Assembly (NCBI GenBank): GCA_015063725.1
Contig: SVTP01000019.1
Coordinates: 1 to 44,934, forward strand
DNA: 44,934 nt
From: Oscillospiraceae bacterium
Lineage (GTDB): Bacteria > Bacillota > Clostridia > Oscillospirales > CAG-272
Direction: 5' to 3'
Shown here: positions 14,823 through 22,371 of the stretch, one piece after another
Layout of the letters: each line of letters starts with the position of its first letter
Position numbering within the stretch: the stretch's first letter is position 1
Notes under the pieces: model-generated
What the model saw: only the letters and a program-made list of their open reading frames with translations
Told to the model about the DNA's origin: nothing
Database searches by the model: none
Program-made: the position numbers and the translations under genes

Positions 14823-15320
14823 TTACCCAAAGATAGCGCCAAGACCGAGATAGAAAAGCACGGTCATAATGGCGGTAGCAACCAAGACGCCGAGAACGGC
14901 GGCAAGAAAGCTCTTTTTGGCATCGAGCCCGAGCACCGAGGCGATCAGCGTTCCTGTCCACGCGCCTGTTCCGGGTAGTGGCACGGCTACGAAAATAGCA
15001 ACGCCCCAATAGGAATATTTTTCGATCGTTCCCTTGTGCTTTTCTATTTTACGGTCAAGCCATGCGGCAACGCTTGCAAAAAATTTGACGCGGCTCTCTC
15101 TCATCCATTTGAGAATAGCACGAATGAACAAGAGAATGAACGGCACGGGCAAAAGGTTCCCTGCTATGCTGAAGAGCGCGGTCTGCCACCACGGCATACC
15201 AAGCCCCCAGCCGAGCGGAATTGCGCCGCGACACTCGATGATGGGAAGCATTGAGCAAAAGAACACGCAAAGCTCTCGCCCAACAGTTTCCAAAAAAAAC
15301 TGCTTAATCGCTTCTACCAT
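14823..15320 (-). CDS. small multidrug-export-type membrane protein (COG2426)
   Basis: A 165-residue integral membrane protein with about four hydrophobic segments (15-38, 43-68, 102-125, 130-160). MLPIIECRGAIPLGWGLGMPWW and YWGVAIFVAVPLPGTGAWTGTLIAS are signatures of the family named small multi-drug export protein (Pfam Sm_multidrug_ex). The two PLPGTG/IECRGAIP motifs resemble those of DedA-type transport proteins with re-entrant loops. The name is historical; the substrate is not established. It lies 7 bp downstream of ackA on the same strand, so co-transcription is likely. Confidence 0.85.
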   Translation of the reverse strand: MVEAIKQFFLETVGRELCVFFCSMLPIIECRGAIPLGWGLGMPWWQTALFSIAGNLLPVPFILLFIRAILKWMRESRVKFFASVAAWLDRKIEKHKGTIEKYSYWGVAIFVAVPLPGTGAWTGTLIASVLGLDAKKSFLAAVLGVLVATAIMTVLFYLGLGAIFG

Positions 15321-15327
15321 AAAGGAA

Positions 15328-16545
15328 TTACAGAGCCTTTACAAGTTCCTCGGTATCCTTTGCGATCATCAATTCCTCGTTGGTGGGAATGACGAGCACG
15401 CGAACCTTGGAATCGGGAGCGGAGATATCAACCTCGGCCGCACCGCGGATCGCCTTTGCGTTGAGTTCTTCGTCGATCTTAACGCCCATAAATGCCAAAT
15501 TCTTGGCTACGTCGGAGCGATAGTTGGGGTTGTTTTCACCAATACCACCTGCAAAGGTGATGGCATCAACGCCGCCCATTGCCGCTGCAAAGGAGCCTAC
15601 GTACTTGGTGAGCTGGTGAACAACCATCTTTTCAACGAGTTGACAACGCTTATCGCCATTCTTTGCACCCTCGCCGATGTCGCGGTTATCGCTGGTCTTT
15701 TGTGTAACGCCCAGCATACCGGACTTTTTATTCATAATGGTGTCGATCTGGTCGGGAGTGAGGTTCTCTTTCTTCATCAGAAGCGGAACGATTGCAGGGT
15801 CGATGGAGCCGCAACGGGTACCCATCATAATGCCTTCCAGAGGAGTCAAGCCCATGGTGGTGTCATAGCACTTGCCGTCCTTAACTGCAGCAATGGAAGA
15901 ACCGTTGCCAAGGTGGCAGGTAACGATCTTGAGTCCCTCTGCGTTTGCGGGATCCTTGCCCAGCATCAGAGCTGCACGCATAGAAACGTAGCGGTGGCTG
16001 GTGCCGTGGAAGCCGTAACGGCGGATGCGGTACTTTTCGTAGTATTCATAAGGAAGCGCATACATGTATGCGTAATCGGGCATGGTTTGGTGGAAGCCGG
16101 TATCAAAAACAGCTACCTGAGGTACGCCGGGCATGGTCTTTTCGCAAGCGCGGATGCCGGTGAGGTTGTGGGGGTTGTGCAAGGGGCCGAGCTCGCAGCA
16201 CTCTTCGATGGCTGCAATAACCTTTTCGTCAATAATAACAGAGCCCGAGAACTTTTCGCCGCCATGGAGCACGCGGTGTCCGACTGCGGTAATCTCAGAA
16301 AGAGACTCGATAACGCCGTTTTCTTTAGAAGTCAGGGTGTCCAGAACGATCTCTACTGCTGCTGCGTGGTCCTTCATAAAGATGTCGAGCTTATAATCTT
16401 CTCTGCCCTCTACCTTGTGCTTGAAGTTGCCGCCCTCAATACCGATACGGTCGCAAAGACCTTTTGCGAGCACGGATTCGTTCTCCATATCGATCAACTG
16501 ATACTTAATAGACGAGCTACCTGCGTTGATAACCAGAATTTTCAT
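15328..16545 (-). CDS. ackA: acetate kinase
   Basis: A 405-residue kinase converting acetyl phosphate and ADP to acetate and ATP, the energy-yielding end of acetyl-CoA fermentation that starts with enzymes such as the nifJ product. NAGSSSIKYQL at 7-17 and the ASKHA-fold motifs GFHGTSHRYVS, HLGNGSSIAAVKDG and FAGGIGENNP are all present. Start at 16545 follows AGGAGGA by 8 bases; a longer in-frame extension to 16722 runs through the promoter and is rejected. A minus-strand promoter TTGCAT-17-TATAAT lies at 16628-16656. No pta gene is adjacent. Confidence 0.97.
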   Translation of the reverse strand: MKILVINAGSSSIKYQLIDMENESVLAKGLCDRIGIEGGNFKHKVEGREDYKLDIFMKDHAAAVEIVLDTLTSKENGVIESLSEITAVGHRVLHGGEKFSGSVIIDEKVIAAIEECCELGPLHNPHNLTGIRACEKTMPGVPQVAVFDTGFHQTMPDYAYMYALPYEYYEKYRIRRYGFHGTSHRYVSMRAALMLGKDPANAEGLKIVTCHLGNGSSIAAVKDGKCYDTTMGLTPLEGIMMGTRCGSIDPAIVPLLMKKENLTPDQIDTIMNKKSGMLGVTQKTSDNRDIGEGAKNGDKRCQLVEKMVVHQLTKYVGSFAAAMGGVDAITFAGGIGENNPNYRSDVAKNLAFMGVKIDEELNAKAIRGAAEVDISAPDSKVRVLVIPTNEELMIAKDTEELVKAL

Positions 16546-16627
16546 AATTTTGTTCCTCCTCGATTTTTGCGTGCGCCAAGCGCCGCGCGATTTTGTCCGA
16601 CTGTGCGGACATATTCTGTCATTGTAT

Positions 16628-16656
16628 ATTATAAAACAAAAAGTGCCGCAATGCAA
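16628..16656 (-). promoter_or_regulatory. ackA promoter
   Basis: Minus strand: TTGCAT (16651-16656), 17 bases, TATAAT (16628-16633); about 75 bases of leader to the ackA start. The rest of the 16546-16767 gap is AT-rich and shows nothing else. Confidence 0.75.
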
Positions 16657-16767
16657 GAGCAAATTGAAAATTTGTTTTTGTTTTTTCGGCTTTGTGACAA
16701 AAAAGCGGGAAAGTTCTTTCATTTTCGCCCCATCTTATTTTATTTGGGCTATTTTTTTGATTTTGTC

Positions 16768-16796
16768 TTGCAATTGGCACAAAAAAAAGTTATAAT
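16768..16796 (+). promoter_or_regulatory. promoter of phosphohexomutase gene
   Basis: TTGCAA (16768-16773), 17 bases, TATAAT (16791-16796); 41 bases before the ATG at 16838. Confidence 0.85.
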
Positions 16797-16837
16797 AATA
16801 CCAACGAATACCAAAATCGAGATTGGAGGCTACGAAT

Positions 16838-18265
16838 ATGAGTAAGCAACAAAAAATTGAATTTGGTACGGGCGGATGGCGCGGCATCATTGGTGACGAT
16901 TTTATCAAAGCCAACGTGCAGCGCGTGGCGTATGCCGTTTGCCGTTTGGCTCGTGAAGAAGGAAAGACCGACCAGCCCATTGTGATCGGCTATGACCGCC
17001 GCTTTTTGTCGGAGATCTCCTCTCGCTGGATCGCAGAGGTACTGGCGGCGCAGGGCATTGCATCTATCCTGGTCAATCGCTCCACCCCCACGCCGCTGAT
17101 CATGTTTTTGACCGAGCATCACAAGCTGCACTACGGTCTTGAGGTGACAGCAAGCCACAACCCCTCTGCCTACAACGGCATCAAGCTGATCGTAGAGGAA
17201 GGCCGCGACGCACCTTTGGAGACTACCGCGCGCATGGAAGCGCTCCTTGCGGAAGATGCCGACCTTGATATCCCCACCCTTTCCATCAAAGAGGGAGAGG
17301 AAAAGGGGCTCGTCTCCTACATGCACGCGCCCTTTAACGATTTTATCGATCACATTCTCTCCAAGCTCAACCAATCTGTTATCAAGGAGCGCGGTCTGCG
17401 CATCCTCTTTGACCCCATGCACGGCTCGGGTATTTATCCCATCACCGTCATTTTGCAAACGCTGCGCTGCACGGTTGACCTGATCAACGACAACAAGGAC
17501 GCCTACTTTGGCGGCGGCATTCCCGCGCCCACCGAGTCTCGCCTGTACGATCTGCGCAACCACGTGGTTGCAGGCGGTTATGACCTTGGCATCGCCTTTG
17601 ACGGCGACGGCGACCGCTTGGGCATTGTGGATGAGAACGGCAACTACATTGATGCCAACCAGATCCTTTGCCTGCTCTACTACTATCTGCACGCGCACAA
17701 GGGCTGGAAAGGTCCCGTTGTACGCAACCTTGCCACCACGCACATGCTTGACAAGATCGCCGCATCCTTTGGCGAGGAATGTCACGAGGTCCCCATTGGA
17801 TTTAAGTATATTTCCGCAGGCATTGACCAATACGATGCAGTCCTCGGCGGTGAGTCCTCGGGCGGCTTGACTGTTCGCGGACACATTCACGGCAAGGACT
17901 CTATCTATGCCGCTTCCCTCTTTATCGAGATGGTCTGCGCACTCGGCTCTCCCACCAAGATGCTGCGCGAGCTGGAAGACCGTTTTGGCACTCATGAGAT
18001 GGTGGAAGCCAACCTCGAGTTCCCTGCCGAGCGCAAGCCCGAAATTCAAAAGACCTTGATGGTTGACAAAAAGCTCCCCGACTTTGATGCCGACGTCGTT
18101 CGCGTCAGCTACGAGGACGGCTGCAAGGTCTATTTCTCGGATGATTCCTTCGTCATTTGCCGCTTCTCCGGCACCGAGCCTCTGCTCCGCATCTTTGCCG
18201 AAGCATCCGACGCCGCCCGCGCCGCGGCTTATATTACACCGTTTAGAAAGTTGTTAGATATTTGA
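16838..18265 (+). CDS. alpha-D-phosphohexomutase (phosphoglucomutase/phosphomannomutase)
   Basis: A 475-residue enzyme interconverting sugar 1- and 6-phosphates. The four family loops are present in order: catalytic phosphoserine TASHNPSAYNGIK (~104-116), metal loop DGDGDR (~260), sugar-specificity loop GGESSGG (~342) and phosphate loop FSGTEPLLRIFAE (~451). GESSGG in the third loop is shared by phosphoglucomutases and by PGM/PMM bifunctional enzymes, so glucose or mannose specificity is not decided. The start at 16838 has GGAGG 9 bases upstream; a TTG at 16823 in frame lies inside the ribosome site and is rejected. Consensus-like promoter at 16768-16796. A three-arm hairpin begins 6 bp after the stop. 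Confidence 0.93.
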   Translation: MSKQQKIEFGTGGWRGIIGDDFIKANVQRVAYAVCRLAREEGKTDQPIVIGYDRRFLSEISSRWIAEVLAAQGIASILVNRSTPTPLIMFLTEHHKLHYGLEVTASHNPSAYNGIKLIVEEGRDAPLETTARMEALLAEDADLDIPTLSIKEGEEKGLVSYMHAPFNDFIDHILSKLNQSVIKERGLRILFDPMHGSGIYPITVILQTLRCTVDLINDNKDAYFGGGIPAPTESRLYDLRNHVVAGGYDLGIAFDGDGDRLGIVDENGNYIDANQILCLLYYYLHAHKGWKGPVVRNLATTHMLDKIAASFGEECHEVPIGFKYISAGIDQYDAVLGGESSGGLTVRGHIHGKDSIYAASLFIEMVCALGSPTKMLRELEDRFGTHEMVEANLEFPAERKPEIQKTLMVDKKLPDFDADVVRVSYEDGCKVYFSDDSFVICRFSGTEPLLRIFAEASDAARAAAYITPFRKLLDI

Positions 18266-18271
18266 GGATTT

Positions 18272-18535
18272 GTGGGGGAAACTTCTTGCAAGAAGTTTCC
18301 CCCACACCCCTTTCAAGAACTCTCGCACAAAAAATCTATAAAAATAAGTCGTTAGTGTACTGACGGACGGGCGGCGCGAGGATAAACCTCGCTTTGGCTC
18401 TCGCAAGAAATCAGGGGCCACCGAGACCCTGCTTTCTAGGAAACTTGTTTTGAGGAGAAACGGACCGCCGGGGACGTCGGTCCCTACAAAAAATTTAATA
18501 TTCACCGTAGGGGCGACCATTGGTCGCCCGTTTTT
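18272..18535. repeat. Three-arm hairpin copy 3 with attached repeat mosaic
   Basis: 18272-18305 is a perfect 34-bp palindrome (half-site GTGGGGGAAACTTCTTG), followed by the tail ACCCCTTTCAAGAACTC. After it come the composite units GCGCGAGGATAAACCTCGC (about 18374), GAGACCCTGC (about 18422), GGACCGCCGGGGACGTCGGT (18461) and GTAGGGGCGACCATTGGTCG (about 18508-18530). The whole 264 bp is non-coding repeat material. Confidence 0.85.
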
Positions 18536-18601
18536 TATTCACATATAATCGTTTATTAGCGCACCGTAAACGAAAAAGTTTGGCGGTTTGTCTTATCCCA
18601 C

Positions 18602-18736
18602 TTGAAAATTCCCCGTTTTTCTGCTATAATGGGTTCAAACAACCGATGGTTGAGTGAAAAATCTCCGCTTGGTTGAGTAAATTTGCCTTTATTCAACTGT
18701 TGTTCGCTTCACTTTGCCGCTGGGGGATGGTATAAT
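18602..18736 (+). promoter_or_regulatory. two tandem promoters flanking GGTTGAGT boxes
   Basis: Promoter 1: TTGAAA (18602-18607), 17 bases, TATAAT (18625-18630). Promoter 2: TTCACT (18708-18713), 17 bases, TATAAT (18731-18736). Between them lie GGTTGAGTGAAA (18648), GGTTGAGTAAAT (18671) and an inverted ATTCAAC (18691), plus CAACCGATGGTTG (18640-18652). These are candidate operators for the XRE protein encoded just downstream. Confidence 0.65.
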
Positions 18737-18765
18737 GGAGCCATCACAAGAAAGGAGTTGTACTT

Positions 18766-19272
18766 ATGAACACAACACTTGGAAAAAGAATTGCGGCTCT
18801 CCGCCACGAAAAAGGATTGAAGCAAGATGAGCTTGCCGAAAAATTAGGTGTTAGCGCGCAAGCGGTCAGCAAGTGGGAAAACGACCAGACCTGCCCCGAT
18901 ATTTCCCTGCTCCCCCTGCTTGCAAAAACGCTTGGTGTGAGCGTGGATGAGCTTCTCTCGGGCAAGCAAGAAAATGCACCTGCCGTTCAAATCGTTCCCG
19001 CAAGCGAGAGAAAAAATATCAACAACATGATACTCCGCATCATTATAAAATCTGCAAGGAAGAAAGACAACGTGCGTATCAATATTCCTATGCCTTTGGT
19101 AAAAGTAGGACTTGATATAGGCTTGAACATGACGCAAGTATCAAGCGGCAACGAAGCGCTCAGAAACGTCGACCTTTCCAAGATTTTAGAGCTTGTAGAG
19201 CAAGGCGTTGTTGGAAATCTTATGGACATGGAAAGCGATGACGGTGACAGCATACAGATATTTGTGGAGTAA
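18766..19272 (+). CDS. XRE-family regulator with YvlB/SHOCT-like C-terminal domain
   Basis: A 168-residue protein. Residues 3-66 are an XRE helix-turn-helix (IAALRHEKGLKQDELAEKLG, AVSKWENDQTCPD). Residues ~85-168 (ILRIIIKSARKKDNVRINIP, MPLVKVGLDIG, then LSKILELVEQGVVGNLMDME and GDSIQIFVE) resemble the short domain found at one end of YvlB/LiaX-type envelope-stress proteins, in which KVNVNxPLxLVK and GxLxDxxxxDGxxVxIxVE are typical. So this may be a regulator fused to that sensing module. AAAGGAG precedes the ATG. The next gene begins 6 bp after the stop, so the two form one unit. Confidence 0.8.
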   Translation: MNTTLGKRIAALRHEKGLKQDELAEKLGVSAQAVSKWENDQTCPDISLLPLLAKTLGVSVDELLSGKQENAPAVQIVPASERKNINNMILRIIIKSARKKDNVRINIPMPLVKVGLDIGLNMTQVSSGNEALRNVDLSKILELVEQGVVGNLMDMESDDGDSIQIFVE

Positions 19273-19278
19273 GACAAA

Positions 19279-19521
19279 ATGAAAATCTCTATCAAAAGCG
19301 ATAAATTGAAAATGGTGCTCCGTTTTCCAACAGGTCTTGTTATTAATCGCTTCACCGCGGGCATCATTCGCAGATCCTTGAAGAAGAAAGGAATTCATCT
19401 GTCACGCAAGCAAACCGTTTTGTTTATCAAAGAGTTGAAAAGGTATAAGAAAAAGCACCGCGACTGGAACCTTGTGGAAGTCACCGAAAGCGGCACAAAC
19501 AGCGTCATTATTAAAATTTAA
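19279..19521 (+). CDS. small protein partner of XRE/YvlB-like regulator
   Basis: An 80-residue basic protein (MKISIKSDKLKMVLRFPTGL opening; lysine/arginine-rich middle; ends GTNSVIIKI). It begins 6 bases after the XRE stop and shares its theme of a short beta-strand start and a VxIxI end, which again looks like the YvlB-type module cut down to one copy. I do not recognise a named family. No signal or membrane segment. A terminator follows at 19532. The pair regulator plus small partner is probably a two-gene operon under the promoters at 18602-18736. Confidence 0.7.
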   Translation: MKISIKSDKLKMVLRFPTGLVINRFTAGIIRRSLKKKGIHLSRKQTVLFIKELKRYKKKHRDWNLVEVTESGTNSVIIKI

Positions 19522-19531
19522 CCCAATATGC

Positions 19532-19560
19532 AAAAGGGATAGCAAGTATGCTATCCCTTT
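19532..19560 (+). terminator. AAGGGATAGC-type terminator hairpin
   Basis: AAAGGGATAGC and GCTATCCCTTT with a short loop, 11 bp after the previous stop. Nearly identical hairpins occur at 30592, 34871 and 38116. Confidence 0.8.
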
Positions 19561-19572
19561 ATGTTTACTTTT

Positions 19573-19630
19573 GTGAGTGCTTTTTTGAAGGGGTGCGGGG
19601 AAACTTTTTTCGCGAAAAAAGTTTCCCCGC
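19573..19630 (-). repeat. Three-arm hairpin repeat, copy 4 (six-T variant)
   Basis: A perfect 36-bp palindrome at 19595-19630 (half-site GCGGGGAAACTTTTTTCG), with its tail on the left. The arm has six T where other copies of this type have five, and the tail likewise has six A (minus strand CCCCTTCAAAAAAGC). It lies 17 bp beyond the thiN stop. Confidence 0.9.
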
Positions 19631-19647
19631 GTCCATTCCACAAAAAA

Positions 19648-20289
19648 TCAATCCATACTCTCAATAATCCAAGCTCCGCCGCGTTTGATCTCAATGAGGG
19701 CACAGTTGCCCACGATCTCGTTTGAGACCGCCCACTGGTTGCGGCGCAAGATGCGGCCGTTTTTGAGGGGGTACTTGCAGCCGTCGAGGGTGATACCCTT
19801 GACCGTTTCGTCGGCTGCGATGAGCGAGAAAAAGCGATACTGCGAGCGCGGCAGAATAGTGCCGCCATTGCGGATAAAGCGCACGCGGTTTTTGCCGTCG
19901 GTGAGGATGGCAAAGATGCGCCCCTCCTTGCGCTCCCACAAATCCTCAAGAATGGCGAGGGTGGAGAGCGTGTGATCGATGCGACCGCTCATTCCGCCAA
20001 CGATGGTGATCTCTTCCGCTCCGCGCTCGATGGCAACCTTGACGGCAAGCTGCGTGTCGGTGTCGTCCTTCTCACGAGGGACGCGCAGACACTCCACACC
20101 GTCGGGGATGTTCTCCTCACCGAGGGTGTCAAAGTCACCAAGGACAACGTCGGGCGTGATGCCCAAGCGACGGGCAGTCAGGTATCCCGCATCGGCGGCG
20201 ATGACAAGGGCGCCTACCTCGGGTTTTTCGGTTAGGTATTCGTCAAACACGGTGCCGCCCGTGTAAATAAACGCTGTTTTTCGTTCCAT
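19648..20289 (-). CDS. thiN: thiamine pyrophosphokinase
   Basis: A 213-residue enzyme that makes thiamine diphosphate from thiamine and ATP. The catalytic N-terminal domain shows AADAGYLTARRLGITPDVVL, GDFDTL and DDTDTQLAVKVAIERG, followed by GGMSGRIDHTLSTL; the C-terminal ~70 residues are the small beta domain (GITLDGCKYPLKNG) that binds the vitamin. Thiamine diphosphate is the cofactor of the pyruvate oxidoreductase and transketolase in this window. In many Firmicutes this gene follows rpe and rsgA; here it stands alone with hairpin repeats on both sides. The start has a weak ribosome site (AGGAGTGCAATATG). Confidence 0.93.
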   Translation of the reverse strand: MERKTAFIYTGGTVFDEYLTEKPEVGALVIAADAGYLTARRLGITPDVVLGDFDTLGEENIPDGVECLRVPREKDDTDTQLAVKVAIERGAEEITIVGGMSGRIDHTLSTLAILEDLWERKEGRIFAILTDGKNRVRFIRNGGTILPRSQYRFFSLIAADETVKGITLDGCKYPLKNGRILRRNQWAVSNEIVGNCALIEIKRGGAWIIESMD

Positions 20290-20324
20290 ATTGCACTCCT
20301 TTTGGGTTACAATTGCTTTTGGAA

Positions 20325-20380
20325 ATCACCTCATCCGTCTCGCAAGCTCGCCACCTTCCCCTCAAGGGGAAGGCTTTTGG
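20325..20380. repeat. CCTTCCCC palindrome repeat
   Basis: The 20-bp palindrome CCTTCCCCTCAAGGGGAAGG (20354-20373) with the left flank CACCTCATCCG and CGCAAGCTCGCCA; same family as 5735, 28219 and 43971. Confidence 0.85.
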
Positions 20381-20465
20381 CAACCAACGCGCGAAACTGC
20401 CAGAAGAAAACATCCATATTCTTTACAAATCAGGGGAAGAAGCGCGTGTCCTCTTCCCCGTGTTT

Positions 20466-21764
20466 TTATGCGTTGAGTTCTGCTTGCAAGTCAGCGAGAG
20501 CAACCTCTTTTTCCTCGCGCGTAGCAAGGTTCTTGAGGCGAACCACGCCGCGTGCGTACTCGTCACCGCCCATGATGACGGCGTGCGAATATTCGCCCTT
20601 GACGGCGTATTCGAGCTGCTTGCCAAACTTCTTTTGTCCGAGATACATCGAAGACACGATGCCTGCATCACGCAGATTCTCTACCAGCGAGGTGTACGCC
20701 TCGTAGGGAACGTCGTCAAAACGAGTGACCAGCACCTTGACTGCCGAGCCAAAGCTCTCGGGAACGAGGTTGTGCGTAGTCAGGAAGTTCTCCAGCGTTA
20801 CGTCGCCCATGCCATAGCCCACGCCCGAGATGCGCGCGTTCTTTACAAACAAGTCAACGAGGTTGTCGTATCTGCCGCCGCCAAACATGGCGCGGTTGTT
20901 TTCGGGGGCGTTGTCGAACACCTCAAAAACAGTGCCCGTGTAATAATCCAAGCCGCGAATGATGCCGAAATCAAACATACAGTATTTATCCAAGCCCATT
21001 TTGCGCAGTGCCGTAAACAGAGACAAAAGCTCCTGCGCGCCTTGCGATTCGGGGCAAAGTGCAGTGGCTTCTTCCACGCTCATTTCATACAGAGCATCGA
21101 TCTTGGCGATCTGTTGTGCGGTCAGACCAAGAGCGGTGAGATCCTTTTCGTAGCTTTCGCGCGTGACCTTGTTTTTGCGGTCGATGACCTTGGAGACCTG
21201 ACGGCTGCCCTCGGCATCCTTGCCTGTAATGGCGGTAACAACGTCATTGAAGAAACGGCGGTTGTTGATGCGCACGGTGAACATCTTTTCATCCGCGCCA
21301 AAAGCGCGCATAATGCGAATAGCGCTTGTGATGACCTCAAGGTCGGCTTCGTATGTGTTACAACCAAAGATATCGACGTTGATCTGCCAGAATTCGCGCA
21401 GGCGGCCTCTTTGGGGTGCTTCGTAGCGATACATATTGCCAATGGAGAACCACTTGAGCGGAAAGCTCATCTCACCCATCTTTGCCGCGACCATACGGGC
21501 AACGGTGGGCGTCATTTCGGGACGGATCGCCAAACGGCGGTCGCCTCTGTCGGCAAAGTTGTAGGTCTGCTTGGTAGCGATCTCTTCGCCGCTCTTTGCA
21601 GCGTAGATGTCCAAGGATTCCAGCATGGGACCGTTGTATTCGTCAAACGTCGCGTTCTCAAGCTCTTTGCGAATGACGCCAAAGAACCAGTTGCGCAGCT
21701 TCATTTCCTGCGGATAAAAATCTCTTGTGCCCTTGTAGGGTTGCATAGAAAGCTTTTCTGCCAT
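20466..21764 (-). CDS. hisS: histidyl-tRNA synthetase
   Basis: A 432-residue class II synthetase charging tRNA-His. Motif 1 lies in GTRDFYPQEMKLRNWFFGVI, motif 2 is YRYEAPQRGRLREFWQINVD, the HisA signature is GLDYYTGTVFEVF and motif 3 is FGGGRYDNL. The C-terminal anticodon-binding domain ends ARGVVRLKNLATREEKEVAL. Start at 21764 follows AGAGGT; an in-frame extension to 21884 covers the terminator of the next gene and is rejected. It stands alone; aspS, its frequent partner in Firmicutes, is not here. No room for a T-box leader before it. Confidence 0.96.
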   Translation of the reverse strand: MAEKLSMQPYKGTRDFYPQEMKLRNWFFGVIRKELENATFDEYNGPMLESLDIYAAKSGEEIATKQTYNFADRGDRRLAIRPEMTPTVARMVAAKMGEMSFPLKWFSIGNMYRYEAPQRGRLREFWQINVDIFGCNTYEADLEVITSAIRIMRAFGADEKMFTVRINNRRFFNDVVTAITGKDAEGSRQVSKVIDRKNKVTRESYEKDLTALGLTAQQIAKIDALYEMSVEEATALCPESQGAQELLSLFTALRKMGLDKYCMFDFGIIRGLDYYTGTVFEVFDNAPENNRAMFGGGRYDNLVDLFVKNARISGVGYGMGDVTLENFLTTHNLVPESFGSAVKVLVTRFDDVPYEAYTSLVENLRDAGIVSSMYLGQKKFGKQLEYAVKGEYSHAVIMGGDEYARGVVRLKNLATREEKEVALADLQAELNA

Positions 21765-21873
21765 GTTTATAACCTCTTTGTGTATTTCGTGTACTTCATT
21801 ACCCTTTATTATATCAAATCCCCGACACGATTGCAAGAGGTTTTGAAAAAAAGCAGACGGGATATTCAAAAAT

Positions 21874-21899
21874 AAAAAAGCCACAACCGTGGCTTTTTT
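21874..21899 (-). terminator. rho-independent terminator
   Basis: AAAAAAGCCAC, loop AACC, GTGGCTTTTTT: ends the zinc-ribbon membrane protein gene on the minus strand. Confidence 0.88.
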
Positions 21900-21905
21900 A
21901 TTTTT

Positions 21906-22250
21906 TCAAAATCTTTGGAAATAAATTACCCATGTTTGCGCCAAAACAATCAAATTAAAAAGAAAACCGATGCCAAAAGAAATCAGGCTGGCAATTAAGC
22001 ACGCTCTCACTCTTCTCGGTCTTTCGTGCTCAATCGCCCAATAGATAAAGCCAAACAAAGGAATCAGCACTGCCAAAATGCAAAGTCCAACACTGATTTT
22101 ATCATATTCATAATCTTCATAATCTTCATATTCTTCATCCTCTTCAGGTCTCGCATCACCGATAGGATCCTCGATCATAAAACCACATGAGGGGCAAAAG
22201 TCGGAGGTATCAGAGATTCCATTTCCGCATTTCGAGCAAATTTTCATCAT
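21906..22250 (-). CDS. zinc-ribbon membrane protein
   Basis: A 114-residue protein. The N-terminal zinc ribbon has CSKCG and CPSCG (residues 5-25), then a strongly acidic repeat EDEEYEDYEDYEYD, then two hydrophobic segments (about 54-75 and 83-110) separated by HERPRRVRAC. This is the common zinc-ribbon-plus-DUF4190-like layout of small Firmicutes membrane proteins; function unknown. The start at 22250 has GAGGAG 6 bases upstream. It is driven by a perfect consensus promoter (22294-22322) whose spacer contains a palindrome also found near the divergent XRE gene, so it is likely repressed by that XRE protein. Confidence 0.75.
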   Translation of the reverse strand: MMKICSKCGNGISDTSDFCPSCGFMIEDPIGDARPEEDEEYEDYEDYEYDKISVGLCILAVLIPLFGFIYWAIEHERPRRVRACLIASLISFGIGFLFNLIVLAQTWVIYFQRF

Positions 22251-22272
22251 TCTTCTCCTCAAATGTTTATTA

Positions 22273-22353
22273 TTCCTTTTTGGAATTATTTATATTATAA
22301 TTCTGTTTTAGAATTTTGTCAAGTGTTTTTCGGGTTATAATTCTAAAAAAGAA
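22273..22353. promoter_or_regulatory. divergent promoter region with three TTCY-N5-RGAA operators
   Basis: Minus-strand promoter: TTGACA (22317-22322), 17 bases, TATAAT (22294-22299), a perfect consensus. Plus-strand TATAAT at 22336-22341. Three 13-bp palindromes of one type lie at 22273-22285 (TTCCTTTTTGGAA), 22301-22313 (TTCTGTTTTAGAA) and 22341-22353 (TTCTAAAAAAGAA). The middle one fills the minus promoter spacer, the third overlaps the plus -10 box. Confidence 0.8.
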
Positions 22354-22371
22354 CAAAAGCAAGGAATCATT

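Noticed and set aside
16790-18049. 419-codon open frame on the minus strand
   Set aside because: Antisense of the phosphohexomutase, which has all four family loops and a promoter.
18254-18520. Open frames such as the one reading VGTDVPGGPF, also at 2322-2637, 3363-3644, 30500-30823 and 34338-34692
   Set aside because: They are translations of the intergenic hairpin repeats; similar peptides arise wherever the repeats occur, without ribosome sites.
21765-21873. T-box riboswitch before hisS
   Set aside because: Only about 109 bases to the neighbouring terminator, with no specifier stem or TGGNACC-like T-box sequence.
20313-21875. 520-codon open frame on the plus strand
   Set aside because: Antisense of hisS and through a palindrome repeat; no family features.
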